A DNA stretch of 64,000 bases from Pseudomonas alkylphenolica. Lineage in GTDB: Bacteria > Pseudomonadota > Gammaproteobacteria > Pseudomonadales > Pseudomonadaceae. The stretch lies in the NCBI RefSeq assembly GCF_004025535.1, contig NZ_QJRG01000048.1:250933-314932 (forward strand), read 5' to 3'. Below the pieces are notes generated by a model. It saw only the letters and a program-made list of their open reading frames with translations. It had not been told where the DNA came from and searched no databases. Of this stretch, positions 34,914 to 43,814 are shown one piece after another; within the stretch, counting starts at the first letter, position 1; each line of letters opens with the position of its first letter. The position numbers and the translations under genes are program-made.

Positions 34914-36887
34914 TCAACGTACCATGTGCAGGTAGTGCAAGTGCCGCTCGTACTGATCGAGGATGTCGCCGATCACATCTTCACGGCTCCAACCCATGAT
35001 GTCGTAATCCTGCCCACCTTCGCGCAAGTGCACTTCAGCGCGAAAGTACTTGCGTGCCTCGTTGCCCTCATCATTTTCCTGCAGCACGAAGCTGGGCATC
35101 ACGAAAGCGCGCGGGCGCACCTCGTAGAGAAAGCGCCCTTCGCCGGCATGGTCCAGCTCCAGGGTAATGCGCCCATCGTCCTGCTCGTCGACGGCCACGT
35201 CGTACCCTTGCTTGCGCAACTCTTCCGCCACTTCGTCGCAGGCCGGTTTGACCACTTCGGCGATAAACCGGGTGACGTGCGCGCGCCGCGGCATCATGGC
35301 GATGTTGCGCAGCCGTCGCTGCCAACCACCGAACGAATGCGCGGCATGCCGTGGCGACGGCAGCGCCTGGTAGCGCAAGCCCTGGCGGGTCGCGTCGAGG
35401 TTGAGTGCACGGAACAAGCCCCAGATCGAGGCCAGCAGGATCAGCGAGAACGGCAACGCACTGGCAATGGTTGCCGTTTGCAGGGCCTTAAGGCCGTTAG
35501 CCAGCAGCAACGCGATTGCCACCACACCGATGCTCACCGACCAGAAGATGCGCTGCCACAGCGGTGAATGGTCATGCCCGGAAGACGCCAACATGTCCAC
35601 GACCAAGGCACCGGAGTCGGCGGAGGTGACAAAGAACACCACCACCATCAGCACCGCGAGCATCGAGATCAGCGACGAAAACGGGAAATGCTCAAGGAAG
35701 GCGAACAACGCAAGGGAGCTGTCCTGGTCGACCACTGCCGCCAGGTCGGTGATGCCCTCGTTGAGGATCATGTGCAGCGCCGAATCACCGAACACCGTCA
35801 TCCACAACAGGGTGAAACCGGCCGGTACAAACAATACCCCGCAAATGAACTCACGGATGGTCCGCCCACGGGAGATGCGGGCAATGAACAGGCCAACGAA
35901 CGGTGACCACGACAGCCACCAGCCCCAGTACAGCAAGGTCCAGCCGCCAATCCAGTCGGTCGGCTCGTAGGCATACAGGTTGAAGGTTTTGTTGACGATG
36001 TCGGACAGGTAAGCCCCGGTGTTTTGCACATACGCCTGCAGCAGGAACACCGTGGGCCCCAGCAACAGCACGAAGCACATCAGCACCACCGCCAATGCCA
36101 GGTTGAGCTCCGAAAGGATGCGGATGCCCTTGTCCAGCCCGCTTGCCACCGACAATGTCGCCAACCCGCAGGTCACTGCAATCAGGATGATCTGCACCGT
36201 AGTGTTCACCGGCACCCCGAACAGGTGGTGAAAGCCGCTGTTGATCTGCAATACGCCGTAGCCCAGTGAGGTGGCGACGCCAAACACAGTACCGAGGATG
36301 GCGAACACGTCTACGGCATGACCAATGGGACCGTAGATACGCTCGCCAATCAGCGGATAAAGCGCCGAACGAAGCGTCAGCGGCAGGCCTTTGCGAAAGC
36401 TGAAATACGCCAGAATGAGCCCGACGATGGCATAGATCGCCCAGGCGTGCAGGCCCCAATGAAAGAAGGTGATTTTCATCGCCTCGCGGGCCGCCTGCAC
36501 CGTACCCGCCTCGCCCACCGGCGGGCTGGTGAAATGCATGACCGGCTCGGCCACGCCGAAAAACATCAGGCCGATGCCCATGCCGGCGGAAAACAGCATG
36601 GCAAACCAGCTTCTACTGCGGTACTCCGGCTCACTGTGGTCGGGGCCCAGCTTGATGTCGCCATAACGGCTGATGGCCAGGAACACCGCGCTGATCAGGA
36701 TCAGCGCGACGGCGAGGATGTAGAACCAGCTGGCGTTGGTAAAGATCCACTGCTGGACATGGTTGAACTGGCTTTGTGCCTGTTCCTGGAACACCACGGC
36801 ATACAGCACCAGCAGGAATATCAGCACGGCACTGGTGTAGAACACCGGCGGGTTGAGGGTGCTGCGGGGCTTGACCGGCGTTTGCAT
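34914..36887 (-). CDS. betT: BCCT-family choline/betaine transporter
   Basis: 657 residues with 12 predicted membrane helices, the BCCT glycine stretch GMGIGLMFFGVAEP, the aromatic box segment WTLLYWGWWLSWSPFVG and a long soluble C-terminal domain (about 520-657) as in proton-coupled high-affinity BetT proteins that sense osmotic stress. It imports choline (or a related quaternary amine). No betI, betA or betB lies nearby, so it is an orphan copy. The ATG is clear. The next gene downstream is convergent; the SDR gene upstream is unrelated. Confidence 0.9.
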   Translation of the reverse strand: MQTPVKPRSTLNPPVFYTSAVLIFLLVLYAVVFQEQAQSQFNHVQQWIFTNASWFYILAVALILISAVFLAISRYGDIKLGPDHSEPEYRSRSWFAMLFSAGMGIGLMFFGVAEPVMHFTSPPVGEAGTVQAAREAMKITFFHWGLHAWAIYAIVGLILAYFSFRKGLPLTLRSALYPLIGERIYGPIGHAVDVFAILGTVFGVATSLGYGVLQINSGFHHLFGVPVNTTVQIILIAVTCGLATLSVASGLDKGIRILSELNLALAVVLMCFVLLLGPTVFLLQAYVQNTGAYLSDIVNKTFNLYAYEPTDWIGGWTLLYWGWWLSWSPFVGLFIARISRGRTIREFICGVLFVPAGFTLLWMTVFGDSALHMILNEGITDLAAVVDQDSSLALFAFLEHFPFSSLISMLAVLMVVVFFVTSADSGALVVDMLASSGHDHSPLWQRIFWSVSIGVVAIALLLANGLKALQTATIASALPFSLILLASIWGLFRALNLDATRQGLRYQALPSPRHAAHSFGGWQRRLRNIAMMPRRAHVTRFIAEVVKPACDEVAEELRKQGYDVAVDEQDDGRITLELDHAGEGRFLYEVRPRAFVMPSFVLQENDEGNEARKYFRAEVHLREGGQDYDIMGWSREDVIGDILDQYERHLHYLHMVR

Positions 36888-36971
36888 CGTCAGGGCGTCT
36901 CCGTGACTGCTTGCGGTTAGCAGACAACCGGCCGCAGTTACCGGACGATCGCGCGCCTGATCAAGCGTAGC

Positions 36972-37772
36972 TCACCGTGCCGGTTCAGCCGCAAGCAGGT
37001 AACGCGCCGCCACCTGATCCTGTTTGATGTTGCCCAGCAACGCCTGCCGGGCTGCCTGCATGGCCTCCCAATGGGCCCCGTCCTGCAACGGCGGAATGGT
37101 CACCGGTTCACGGCGATCAAAACCGGCCAGCGCGGCGTCGACCAGCGCGGCGACCTCCATCACCGCCTCCAGGCTGTTGATGTCCACCCCCGAACGCTCC
37201 CAGATTTCCGTACGGGTCGCGGCCGGCAATACCGCCTGCACATAAACACCCTGTGGCGCGAGTTCCAGGCTCAGGCCTTGCGACAGGAACAACACGAATG
37301 CCTTGGTGGCGCCGTACACCGTCATGGCGAACTCCGGCGCCAGGCCGACCACCGAGCCGATGTTGACGATGGCGCCCTCACCGGCCTGGGCCAGACGCGG
37401 CGCGATGGCGTTTGCGAGCTGCACCAGCGCCAGGGTGTTGAGCGTCACGATGCCGGTAATGCTCTCACTCGACTGATCGATGAAGCGCCCCGAACGGGCA
37501 GCGCCCGCGTTGTTGATCAGCACGCCGATACGCGTGTCATCACGCAAGCGGGCGGCAACGGCGGCCAGTTCATCTGCCTGGGTAAGGTCTGCTGCGAGGA
37601 CATCCACCGCCACCTGGTAACGGTCGCGAAGCCGTGCCGCGAGTGCCTCAAGGCGCGAACGATCACGGGCAACCAGCACCAGATCATGGCCACGCTGGGC
37701 AAAGCGGTCTGCGTAGGTAGCGCCAATGCCAGAAGAAGCGCCGGTAATGAGGACGGAGGGAAGCGAGTTCAT
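36972..37772 (-). CDS. SDR family NAD(P)-dependent oxidoreductase
   Basis: 266 residues from ATG 37772 (GAGAG upstream): ITGASSGIGATYADRF, NNAGAARSGRF, a catalytic Ser (NIGSVVG) and YGATK. The YohF/DltE-like SDR pattern with CysRxG is typical of short SDRs of unknown substrate. Divergent from a TetR gene, with an 18-bp TetR-like dyad inside the predicted SDR promoter; the repressor probably controls it and an inducer relieves repression. Substrate unknown. Confidence 0.88.
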   Translation of the reverse strand: MNSLPSVLITGASSGIGATYADRFAQRGHDLVLVARDRSRLEALAARLRDRYQVAVDVLAADLTQADELAAVAARLRDDTRIGVLINNAGAARSGRFIDQSSESITGIVTLNTLALVQLANAIAPRLAQAGEGAIVNIGSVVGLAPEFAMTVYGATKAFVLFLSQGLSLELAPQGVYVQAVLPAATRTEIWERSGVDINSLEAVMEVAALVDAALAGFDRREPVTIPPLQDGAHWEAMQAARQALLGNIKQDQVAARYLLAAEPAR

Positions 37773-37823
37773 AACGTAGCTCTCATGTGCTGAAGTCGAG
37801 GGGTACTGCTCGGGCAACGAACG

Positions 37824-37841
37824 TTATGATGATGATCATAA
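37824..37841. promoter_or_regulatory. TetR operator (TTATGAT-GATG-ATCATAA)
   Basis: A perfect 7-bp inverted repeat with a 4-bp spacer between the SDR and tetR. It lies in the spacer between TTGACG (minus strand, -35) and CATCAT (-10) of the SDR promoter. A good tetR promoter, TTGATG (37860-37865), 16 bp, TATACT (37882-37887), is 19 bp away. Confidence 0.7.
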
Positions 37842-37928
37842 TCTTAACCGTCAACTGTTTTGATGATGAATGACATCTATGTATACTGGCCACTCATCCT
37901 GACCACGAACATGCAGAGGTCTTCCATC

Positions 37929-38504
37929 ATGAAAGTCAGCAAGGCGCAGGCGCAGGCCAACCGCGCGCATATCGTCGAGACGGCATCACAGCTGTTTCGC
38001 GAGCGTGGCTACGATGGCGTGGGTGTGGCGGACCTGATGGCCGCAGCCGGCTTTACCCATGGCGGGTTCTACAAGCACTTCGGCTCCAAGGCCGACCTGA
38101 TGGCTGAAGCGGCCGCCTGCGGGTTGGCGCAAAGCAGTGGCAGTACCGCTGACCTGGACGGCACCGCATTCATCGACCGTTACCTGTCACGTGAACACCG
38201 GGATGCACGCGGTTCCGGCTGCACCCTGGCAGCCCTGGGCGCCGATGCTGCACGCCAGTCACCGGCAATCAAAGCCACTTTCGCAGAGGGTATTGAACGC
38301 ATGCTTGCCGAGGCCTTGGCACGCTCGGGCCAGACGCCAGACGAGAGCGATCAGCACACCGTACGGGCAGCGAAGATCAACGCCATCGCCCAGGCGGTCG
38401 GCGCGCTGATGTTGTCACGCGCCTGCCCGGACGATTCGCCGTTGGCCGACGAGGTACTTGAAACCTGTCGACGCGATCTCCACGCCAGGTCATCGAAGCC
38501 TTGA
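37929..38504 (+). CDS. TetR-family repressor
   Basis: 191 residues from ATG 37929 (AGAGG upstream). Helix-turn-helix: IVETASQLFRERGYDGVGVADLMAAAGFTHGGFYKHFGSKADLM, then a ligand domain with CTLAALGADAARQSPAIK typical of the TetR_C subgroup that includes AcrR/YxaF-like repressors. Cytoplasmic dimer. Divergent from an SDR gene across a clear dyad operator; autoregulation and SDR repression are likely. Convergent with the next gene (3-bp gap). Inducer unknown. Confidence 0.9.
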   Translation: MKVSKAQAQANRAHIVETASQLFRERGYDGVGVADLMAAAGFTHGGFYKHFGSKADLMAEAAACGLAQSSGSTADLDGTAFIDRYLSREHRDARGSGCTLAALGADAARQSPAIKATFAEGIERMLAEALARSGQTPDESDQHTVRAAKINAIAQAVGALMLSRACPDDSPLADEVLETCRRDLHARSSKP

Positions 38505-38507
38505 CCC

Positions 38508-41036
38508 TCACTGCCCCGCGCCCATGAACCAGCGGAAATACGGGTTGCGCCCCTCTCCTTGCATCAGCAACCGTGCCTCGCGCGCCCAGCCCTCGCGGTT
38601 GCCGTTGTAAGCCAGCAAGGTCAGGCCATAAAAGCGCCGCAGTACCTGCCACTGATCCTCAACCGCCGCTCGCTGGCCAACATCGGCATTGAGTAGCGGC
38701 GGCGCCTTGCGCAACGCCAACAGTTGCGGCAAAACGCGGGTGATCTCCTTGGCGCGTACCCATGGCGCGTACTCGATTCGCGGCCGGTCATCGGTCACCG
38801 CCAGTGCCTGACCGGCAAAGCGCTCCAGCCCTTCGCGGTCGGTCACCCAGGTGGCCAGCAAGGCATTGACGGAATCCACCCCGACTTCAGCCAGAGCCTT
38901 GGCCACTGGCGGTTCGGCAAAACGCTGGCTGATTCGCGTGTAATCCAGCTCCTGTGGCGTCAGCGAGCCAACCAGGAGCATCTCGTGAAACTCCGTAGTC
39001 CACAGCGAGGCATGCGGGAAGACATCCAGAAAGCTGCGTACCAGCGAACGGCTGTCGTCTTCGTTCTGGGTCGGCAACGGTAACCATTGGGCGACGATGC
39101 CGTCGGCTTCGAGGCGCTCGGCGGCCAGTTGATAGAAGTCCCTTGAATAGAGGTTGACCACGCCGGCCGCTGAAGGCGGTGGTGGCTCCAGGGTAATCAG
39201 GTCGTAGCGCTCGGCACTGCGCAACAGCTCCCGGCGGCCATCGCGCAGGCGGATGTCCAGGCGCGGGTCGCTGATCGCGTTGAAATTGCCGGAAAACAGC
39301 GGCGCTGCGGCCAGTACCTCCGGCAGCAGCTCCGCCACCACCGGGCGTTGCAGCCCCTGATAGCGCAACATGGCCCCGGCGGTAATACCGGTACCAAAGC
39401 CGATGACCATGGCCGAACGTGGCTCGCCGTGGTGAATCAACAACGGCAACAATGCCTGCAGGCGCATGTAGCGCAGCGACGGCATGGCATCACCGGTATT
39501 GGAAACGCCCTGGATGTACAGGCGGCTGAATGTGCGTGCCCCGCGTTCCTGGGACACCACGGCCACCGTGCCGCCTCGCCCTTCCTGATAAAACGTGATC
39601 TGACCGCCGCGTGCGCCCGGCAGCAACTGCGCCAGGCGCTGGGGCGGCGTCAAGACACCGATGACCAGCGAGGCCAGGGTCACGCCGAGGATCGCCGCGC
39701 GCATCCCCGGGCGCACCGCAACGCCCCGCCAGATGACCACGCAGCCGACTGCTGCCGCCAGCAAGGCAAGCACCACCAGCGTGCGTACCAGCCCCAGCTG
39801 TGGCACCAGCACGAAACCGGTGAGCATGACCCCGGCGATACCCCCCAGGGTGTTCAGCCCCACCACTGTACCGACATCCCGGCCCGCCTGGGCGCTGTCG
39901 GCGCACAATCTCAGGGCCAGGGGAAAGGCCGCACCGAGCAGCGTGGTGGGCAGGAACACCACGCACAAGGCGGCGGTGGCAAAGCGTGCGCACATGCCGG
40001 CCAGCTCATTGCCGGTCACCTGCAGGACCACGGCCTCCACTTGCGTCTGGGCAATGATCAACCAGCGGCCAAGCCCGGCGATCTGCACCAGTGCCAGCAA
40101 CCCGGCCAGGGCGATCAGCAACCCGAACAACCCCCACGGATCACTGATCCGGTCGGCACGCCGAGCGTAGATCGCACTGCCCAGCACCAGGCCGGCGAGG
40201 TACGTTGCCAGCACTACGGCAAAGGCGAACGCGCGGGTACTCATGAACTGGACAATGGACTGCGTCCACACCACCTCATAGCCCAGCGCCACGCCCCCGG
40301 CCAGGCAATACAGGGCGATCGCCAGGGTAGCGCTGGGGCTGCGCGGCGAGGCGGCGGCAGGCGGTGCGGGTACCAGCGGTGGGGCTGCACGGCACGACAG
40401 CCAGGCCCCGGCGGCGGCCAGCAGGTTCAGGCTGGCAGCCACCAGAGCGCTGCCGGTGACGCCAAGCTGAGGCAGCAAGACAAAGGCTGCGAGCAAGGTG
40501 CCAAGAATGGCCCCGGCGGTGTTGGCCGCGTACAGGCGACCGCCCGCCTCAGCCATTTGCCCTTGGGCGGGCGTCAGCGCCCTCACCAGCACAGGCAGCG
40601 TGCCACCCATCAAAAAAGCAGGGACGCCCACCAGCAAAAACGGCAGCAGCCAGGCCAGCAAGCCAACACTGGCTTCCAGCCGGGCAAACAGTCCGGCGGC
40701 ATTGGCCAGCGCCAGCGTACTGAGCACGCCCAGCACCGCCACGGCCAATTCCAGGCTGGCATACAGCCTGACCGGGCGCTGCAGGCGATCGGCCCAACGC
40801 CCGAACACCAGGCCGCCCAAGGCCAGCCCGGCAAAAAATGCGCTGATGCCGGTGGTGATGGCGTACACCTCCACCCCCACCACCAGCGACAGTTGTTTGA
40901 CCCACAGCACCTGGTACACCAGCGCGGCGGCACCGGAAATGCAGAGCAAAATGGCAGGAATCAGCAGCTGCAGCGACAGGCGTTTGCCCGCTTCTTGTGC
41001 AGCGGCGCTACGGGTGGAGTTGACGGCTGAGCGCAT
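38508..41036 (-). CDS. MFS-like membrane protein fused to a spermidine-synthase-like domain
   Basis: 842 residues. The first ~500 hold about 12-14 membrane helices with an MFS-like GRWADRLQRPVRL motif. A Rossmann methyltransferase domain of the spermidine-synthase fold follows (about 520-760; VIGFGTGITAGAM, LITLEPPPPSAAGVVNLYSRDFY), then a helical tail. The Gly-rich loop lacks the usual GGGxG, and the catalytic Asp position reads Glu (LEPP), so true aminopropyl transfer is doubtful. Fused proteins of this kind are widespread but uncharacterised. ATG 41036; TTG 41039 is adjacent. A terminator separates it from the sulfatase operon. Confidence 0.85.
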   Translation of the reverse strand: MRSAVNSTRSAAAQEAGKRLSLQLLIPAILLCISGAAALVYQVLWVKQLSLVVGVEVYAITTGISAFFAGLALGGLVFGRWADRLQRPVRLYASLELAVAVLGVLSTLALANAAGLFARLEASVGLLAWLLPFLLVGVPAFLMGGTLPVLVRALTPAQGQMAEAGGRLYAANTAGAILGTLLAAFVLLPQLGVTGSALVAASLNLLAAAGAWLSCRAAPPLVPAPPAAASPRSPSATLAIALYCLAGGVALGYEVVWTQSIVQFMSTRAFAFAVVLATYLAGLVLGSAIYARRADRISDPWGLFGLLIALAGLLALVQIAGLGRWLIIAQTQVEAVVLQVTGNELAGMCARFATAALCVVFLPTTLLGAAFPLALRLCADSAQAGRDVGTVVGLNTLGGIAGVMLTGFVLVPQLGLVRTLVVLALLAAAVGCVVIWRGVAVRPGMRAAILGVTLASLVIGVLTPPQRLAQLLPGARGGQITFYQEGRGGTVAVVSQERGARTFSRLYIQGVSNTGDAMPSLRYMRLQALLPLLIHHGEPRSAMVIGFGTGITAGAMLRYQGLQRPVVAELLPEVLAAAPLFSGNFNAISDPRLDIRLRDGRRELLRSAERYDLITLEPPPPSAAGVVNLYSRDFYQLAAERLEADGIVAQWLPLPTQNEDDSRSLVRSFLDVFPHASLWTTEFHEMLLVGSLTPQELDYTRISQRFAEPPVAKALAEVGVDSVNALLATWVTDREGLERFAGQALAVTDDRPRIEYAPWVRAKEITRVLPQLLALRKAPPLLNADVGQRAAVEDQWQVLRRFYGLTLLAYNGNREGWAREARLLMQGEGRNPYFRWFMGAGQ

Positions 41037-41080
41037 CAATTGGCCTTATCGGATCAGCAGCTATCCGAAATACAAGTCGT

Positions 41081-41109
41081 AAGAAAGCGCCCGTCGGTTG
41101 ACGGGCGCT
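41081..41109 (-). terminator. Terminator of the MoxR-sulfatase operon
   Basis: AGCGCCCGTC-GGTT-GACGGGCGCT (10-bp stem) followed on the minus strand by TTTCTT, 10 bp after the sulfatase stop. Confidence 0.85.
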
Positions 41110-41118
41110 GGCACGGCC

Positions 41119-42684
41119 TTACTTCTTCATCTTCTCTTCGATTTTCTTGTCTACGTCAGCACGGATCTGGTCGATGCTGAAGCTCGCCGGGCGTTGGCTC
41201 GGCGGATAGTCTACAAAGGTTTGCAGGAAGGCAGCAGCCTTACGTGTACCTTGGAAAATCAGGTAGTCGTTCTTGGCCAACCAATCGTAGTACTGGTCCG
41301 AAACGACGTCCGCCCTCTCATACGGGTCCATGCGCAGGTTGAACAGCTTCGGTACCCGCAAGCAGGTGAAGGGCTCACTCCATACTGCGAAGCCACCAGG
41401 TGCGCGCTGCTCACAGAACACCAGCTTCCAGTCACCGAACCGCATGGAGACCAGCTCACCGTCATCGTTGAAGTAGTAAAACTCATCACGGGCGCTCTTG
41501 TCGGCTTTACCGGTCAGGTAATCCAATTGGTTGAAGCCGTCCAAGTGCACCTTGAAGTTCTTACCACTGACGTCAGCACCTTTGAGCAAACGCTCCTTGA
41601 TATTGGTATCACCCGCTGCTGCCAGCAGTGTGGGGAACCAGTCGAGCCCCGAGAACAACTGGGTGGAGACAGTGTCGGCCTTGATCTTGCCAGGCCAGCG
41701 TACAATTGCAGGCACCCGATAAGCGCCTTCCCAGTTGGAGTTTTTCTCGTTACGGAATGGCGTGGTCGCCGCATCTGGCCAGGACCACTGGTTCGGGCCG
41801 TTATCGGTGGTATAAACGACGATGGTGTTGTCGGTGATTTTCAGGTCATCGAGCTTCTTCAGTAGTTTGCCGACGTCGCCGTCGTGCTCAAGCATGCCGT
41901 CGGCGTACTCGTTACCTGGCATACCGCTCTGCCCTTGCATGGCCTCGCGCACATGGGTAAAGGCATGCATGCGCGTAGTGTTCATCCAGACAAAGAACGG
42001 TTTGTCAGCCTTGGCTTGTTTGTCGATGAAATCCATCGCTGCCTGGGTGGTTTCGTCATCGATGGTTTCCATGCGCTTCTTGTTCAGCGCCCCGGTGTCT
42101 TCGATCTTGCCGTCGGCACTGGACTTGATCACACCGCGGGGAGAAGCAGCCTTGACGAACTCCTGATCGTCTTTGGGCCAGTACGGACGCTCAGGCTCTT
42201 CCTCGGCATTGAGGTGGTAGAGGTTGCCGAAGAACTCGTCGAAGCCGTGGTTGGTCGGCAGGTACTCGTCCTTGTCCCCCAGGTGGTTCTTGCCGAATTG
42301 ACCGGTGGCATAGCCCTGGGCCTTGAGCGCCTGGGCGATGGTCACGTCACGCGCCTGCAGGCCGACCGGCACCCCGGGCATGCCCACCTTGGAAAGGCCT
42401 GTGCGCAAGGCCGCCTGACCGGTGATGAAGGTTGAACGGCCTGCGGTGCAGCTGTTCTCCGCGTAATAGTCAGTGAACAGCATGCCTTCCTTGGCAATCC
42501 GGTCGATGTTGGGCGTTTGGTACCCCACCACACCCTTGCCATAGGCACTGATGTTGGTCTGCCCGATGTCATCGCCAAAAATCACCAGAATGTTGGGCTT
42601 ATCCGCCGCATGCACCGCCCCCGCGCCTAACGCCACCGAGGCGGCGAGTGTCATTGTTGTAAGCCACCTACTTCTGAGTTTCAT
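41119..42684 (-). CDS. Exported arylsulfatase (type I, FGly-dependent)
   Basis: 521 residues from ATG 42684 with a signal peptide ending VHAAD (about 26). Alkaline-phosphatase superfamily: metal site IFGDDI (Asp38/39), and formylglycine motif SCTAGRS with Cys79, converted to FGly by a sulfatase-maturing enzyme. Later metal ligands YTTDNGPNQ and KNHLGDKDEY. It hydrolyses sulfate esters in the periplasm. Last gene of the MoxR/VWA operon; no maturing enzyme lies in the window. Regulated with the upstream HAD and Bat-type genes. Confidence 0.93.
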   Translation of the reverse strand: MKLRSRWLTTMTLAASVALGAGAVHAADKPNILVIFGDDIGQTNISAYGKGVVGYQTPNIDRIAKEGMLFTDYYAENSCTAGRSTFITGQAALRTGLSKVGMPGVPVGLQARDVTIAQALKAQGYATGQFGKNHLGDKDEYLPTNHGFDEFFGNLYHLNAEEEPERPYWPKDDQEFVKAASPRGVIKSSADGKIEDTGALNKKRMETIDDETTQAAMDFIDKQAKADKPFFVWMNTTRMHAFTHVREAMQGQSGMPGNEYADGMLEHDGDVGKLLKKLDDLKITDNTIVVYTTDNGPNQWSWPDAATTPFRNEKNSNWEGAYRVPAIVRWPGKIKADTVSTQLFSGLDWFPTLLAAAGDTNIKERLLKGADVSGKNFKVHLDGFNQLDYLTGKADKSARDEFYYFNDDGELVSMRFGDWKLVFCEQRAPGGFAVWSEPFTCLRVPKLFNLRMDPYERADVVSDQYYDWLAKNDYLIFQGTRKAAAFLQTFVDYPPSQRPASFSIDQIRADVDKKIEEKMKK

Positions 42685-42785
42685 AAGGCCATTTCTCCGT
42701 TTCACGTTACTGGCTAATGCCACGACTTCGTGCACCACAGGGTTCGACTGCTGAACGAAATCCCTGTGCACCTGTGGTGTATTGA

Positions 42786-43787
42786 TTACTGCTCTTGAAT
42801 GCTTTCGAACGGGTAGACACGGCGCCATTCCCGCGCCATGTCCACCACCACCCAATTGCTGTTGCGTGCCGCTTCCAGTGCCTTGTCCAGGCGCCCGACC
42901 TTGCTGTCACGGTCGTACGCCCACTCGCGTTTGCTGTCGGTATGGTGGACCAACCCGGCAAAGCGTTTGCCGGGGCCGGCCATGGTCCACTGGAGCATCT
43001 GCAGGTCGCCGTCGGAGTTGCCAAAGGCCAGGATCGGGCGGCGGCCGATGATGGAATCGATGCTGACCGGTTTGCCCGGTCCATCATCGTTGTGCACCAG
43101 TTTTGGCAAGCGCTGGATAGTCAGCTCGCCATTTTTGTCCTGGAAGCGGGCGTCGAGGGTGGTGCCGATGACCTGCTCGGGCGGAATGCCGTAGACCTCC
43201 TCGGCAAACGCGCGCATAAAGGCCACTTCACCACCGGAGACGATGTAGGTCCTGAAGCCGTTTTCACGCAGGTACTGGAGCAACTCCAGCATGGGTGCAA
43301 AGACCATTTCGGTATAGGGCTTGCCGGTTTTGGGGTGGACTTTTTTCGCCAGCCAGCTGCGGGTCTGGGCAATGAACGCTTCGGTACTCACCCCGGCATG
43401 GGTGGCGGCGACGATTTTCAGCATACCGTCCATGCCACTGGCCGCCAGCGCCTTCTGGTCGCCTTCAAGCACCGCCTTGAACGGCTGCTGGGTTTTCCAC
43501 TCGGGGTGTTGCGGGGCCAGGCGCTTGACTTCGTCCAGGGCAAACAGCACTTCGAAGTACAGCGGCTGCTCGCTCCACAACGTGCCGTCGTTGTCGAACA
43601 CGGCAATGCGCTCTGCCGGTGCCACGTAGTCCTTGCCACCTTGCTCGGTGACCGCGCCGACAAACTGCTCGATGGCCTCGCGCGAGGCGCCGTTGTACCA
43701 CGATGGCAACGGGTCCGCGGCCTGACTGAGCAGCGGCACCAGCAACAGCAGCATCACAATCCAGCGCATCGCAATCGTCTGAGGCAT
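42786..43787 (-). CDS. Exported HAD-family hydrolase
   Basis: 333 residues from ATG 43787 (AAGGA 6 nt upstream). Hydrophobic signal with SQAAD near residue 24. HAD motif I is FDNDGTLW (Asp65, Asp67), with motif II TYIVSGG, a Lys and motif IV FGNSDGD. The periplasmic location fits a non-specific phosphatase or phosphonatase-like enzyme. It lies between batD-like and sulfatase genes with about 100 bp before the sulfatase and a small gap after BatD. Possible substrate link with the sulfatase (sulfate and phosphate esters), unproven. Confidence 0.88.
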   Translation of the reverse strand: MPQTIAMRWIVMLLLLVPLLSQAADPLPSWYNGASREAIEQFVGAVTEQGGKDYVAPAERIAVFDNDGTLWSEQPLYFEVLFALDEVKRLAPQHPEWKTQQPFKAVLEGDQKALAASGMDGMLKIVAATHAGVSTEAFIAQTRSWLAKKVHPKTGKPYTEMVFAPMLELLQYLRENGFRTYIVSGGEVAFMRAFAEEVYGIPPEQVIGTTLDARFQDKNGELTIQRLPKLVHNDDGPGKPVSIDSIIGRRPILAFGNSDGDLQMLQWTMAGPGKRFAGLVHHTDSKREWAYDRDSKVGRLDKALEAARNSNWVVVDMAREWRRVYPFESIQEQ

Positions 43788-43814
43788 ATGACGTCCTTGA
43801 GCAGTTCCCACGAG

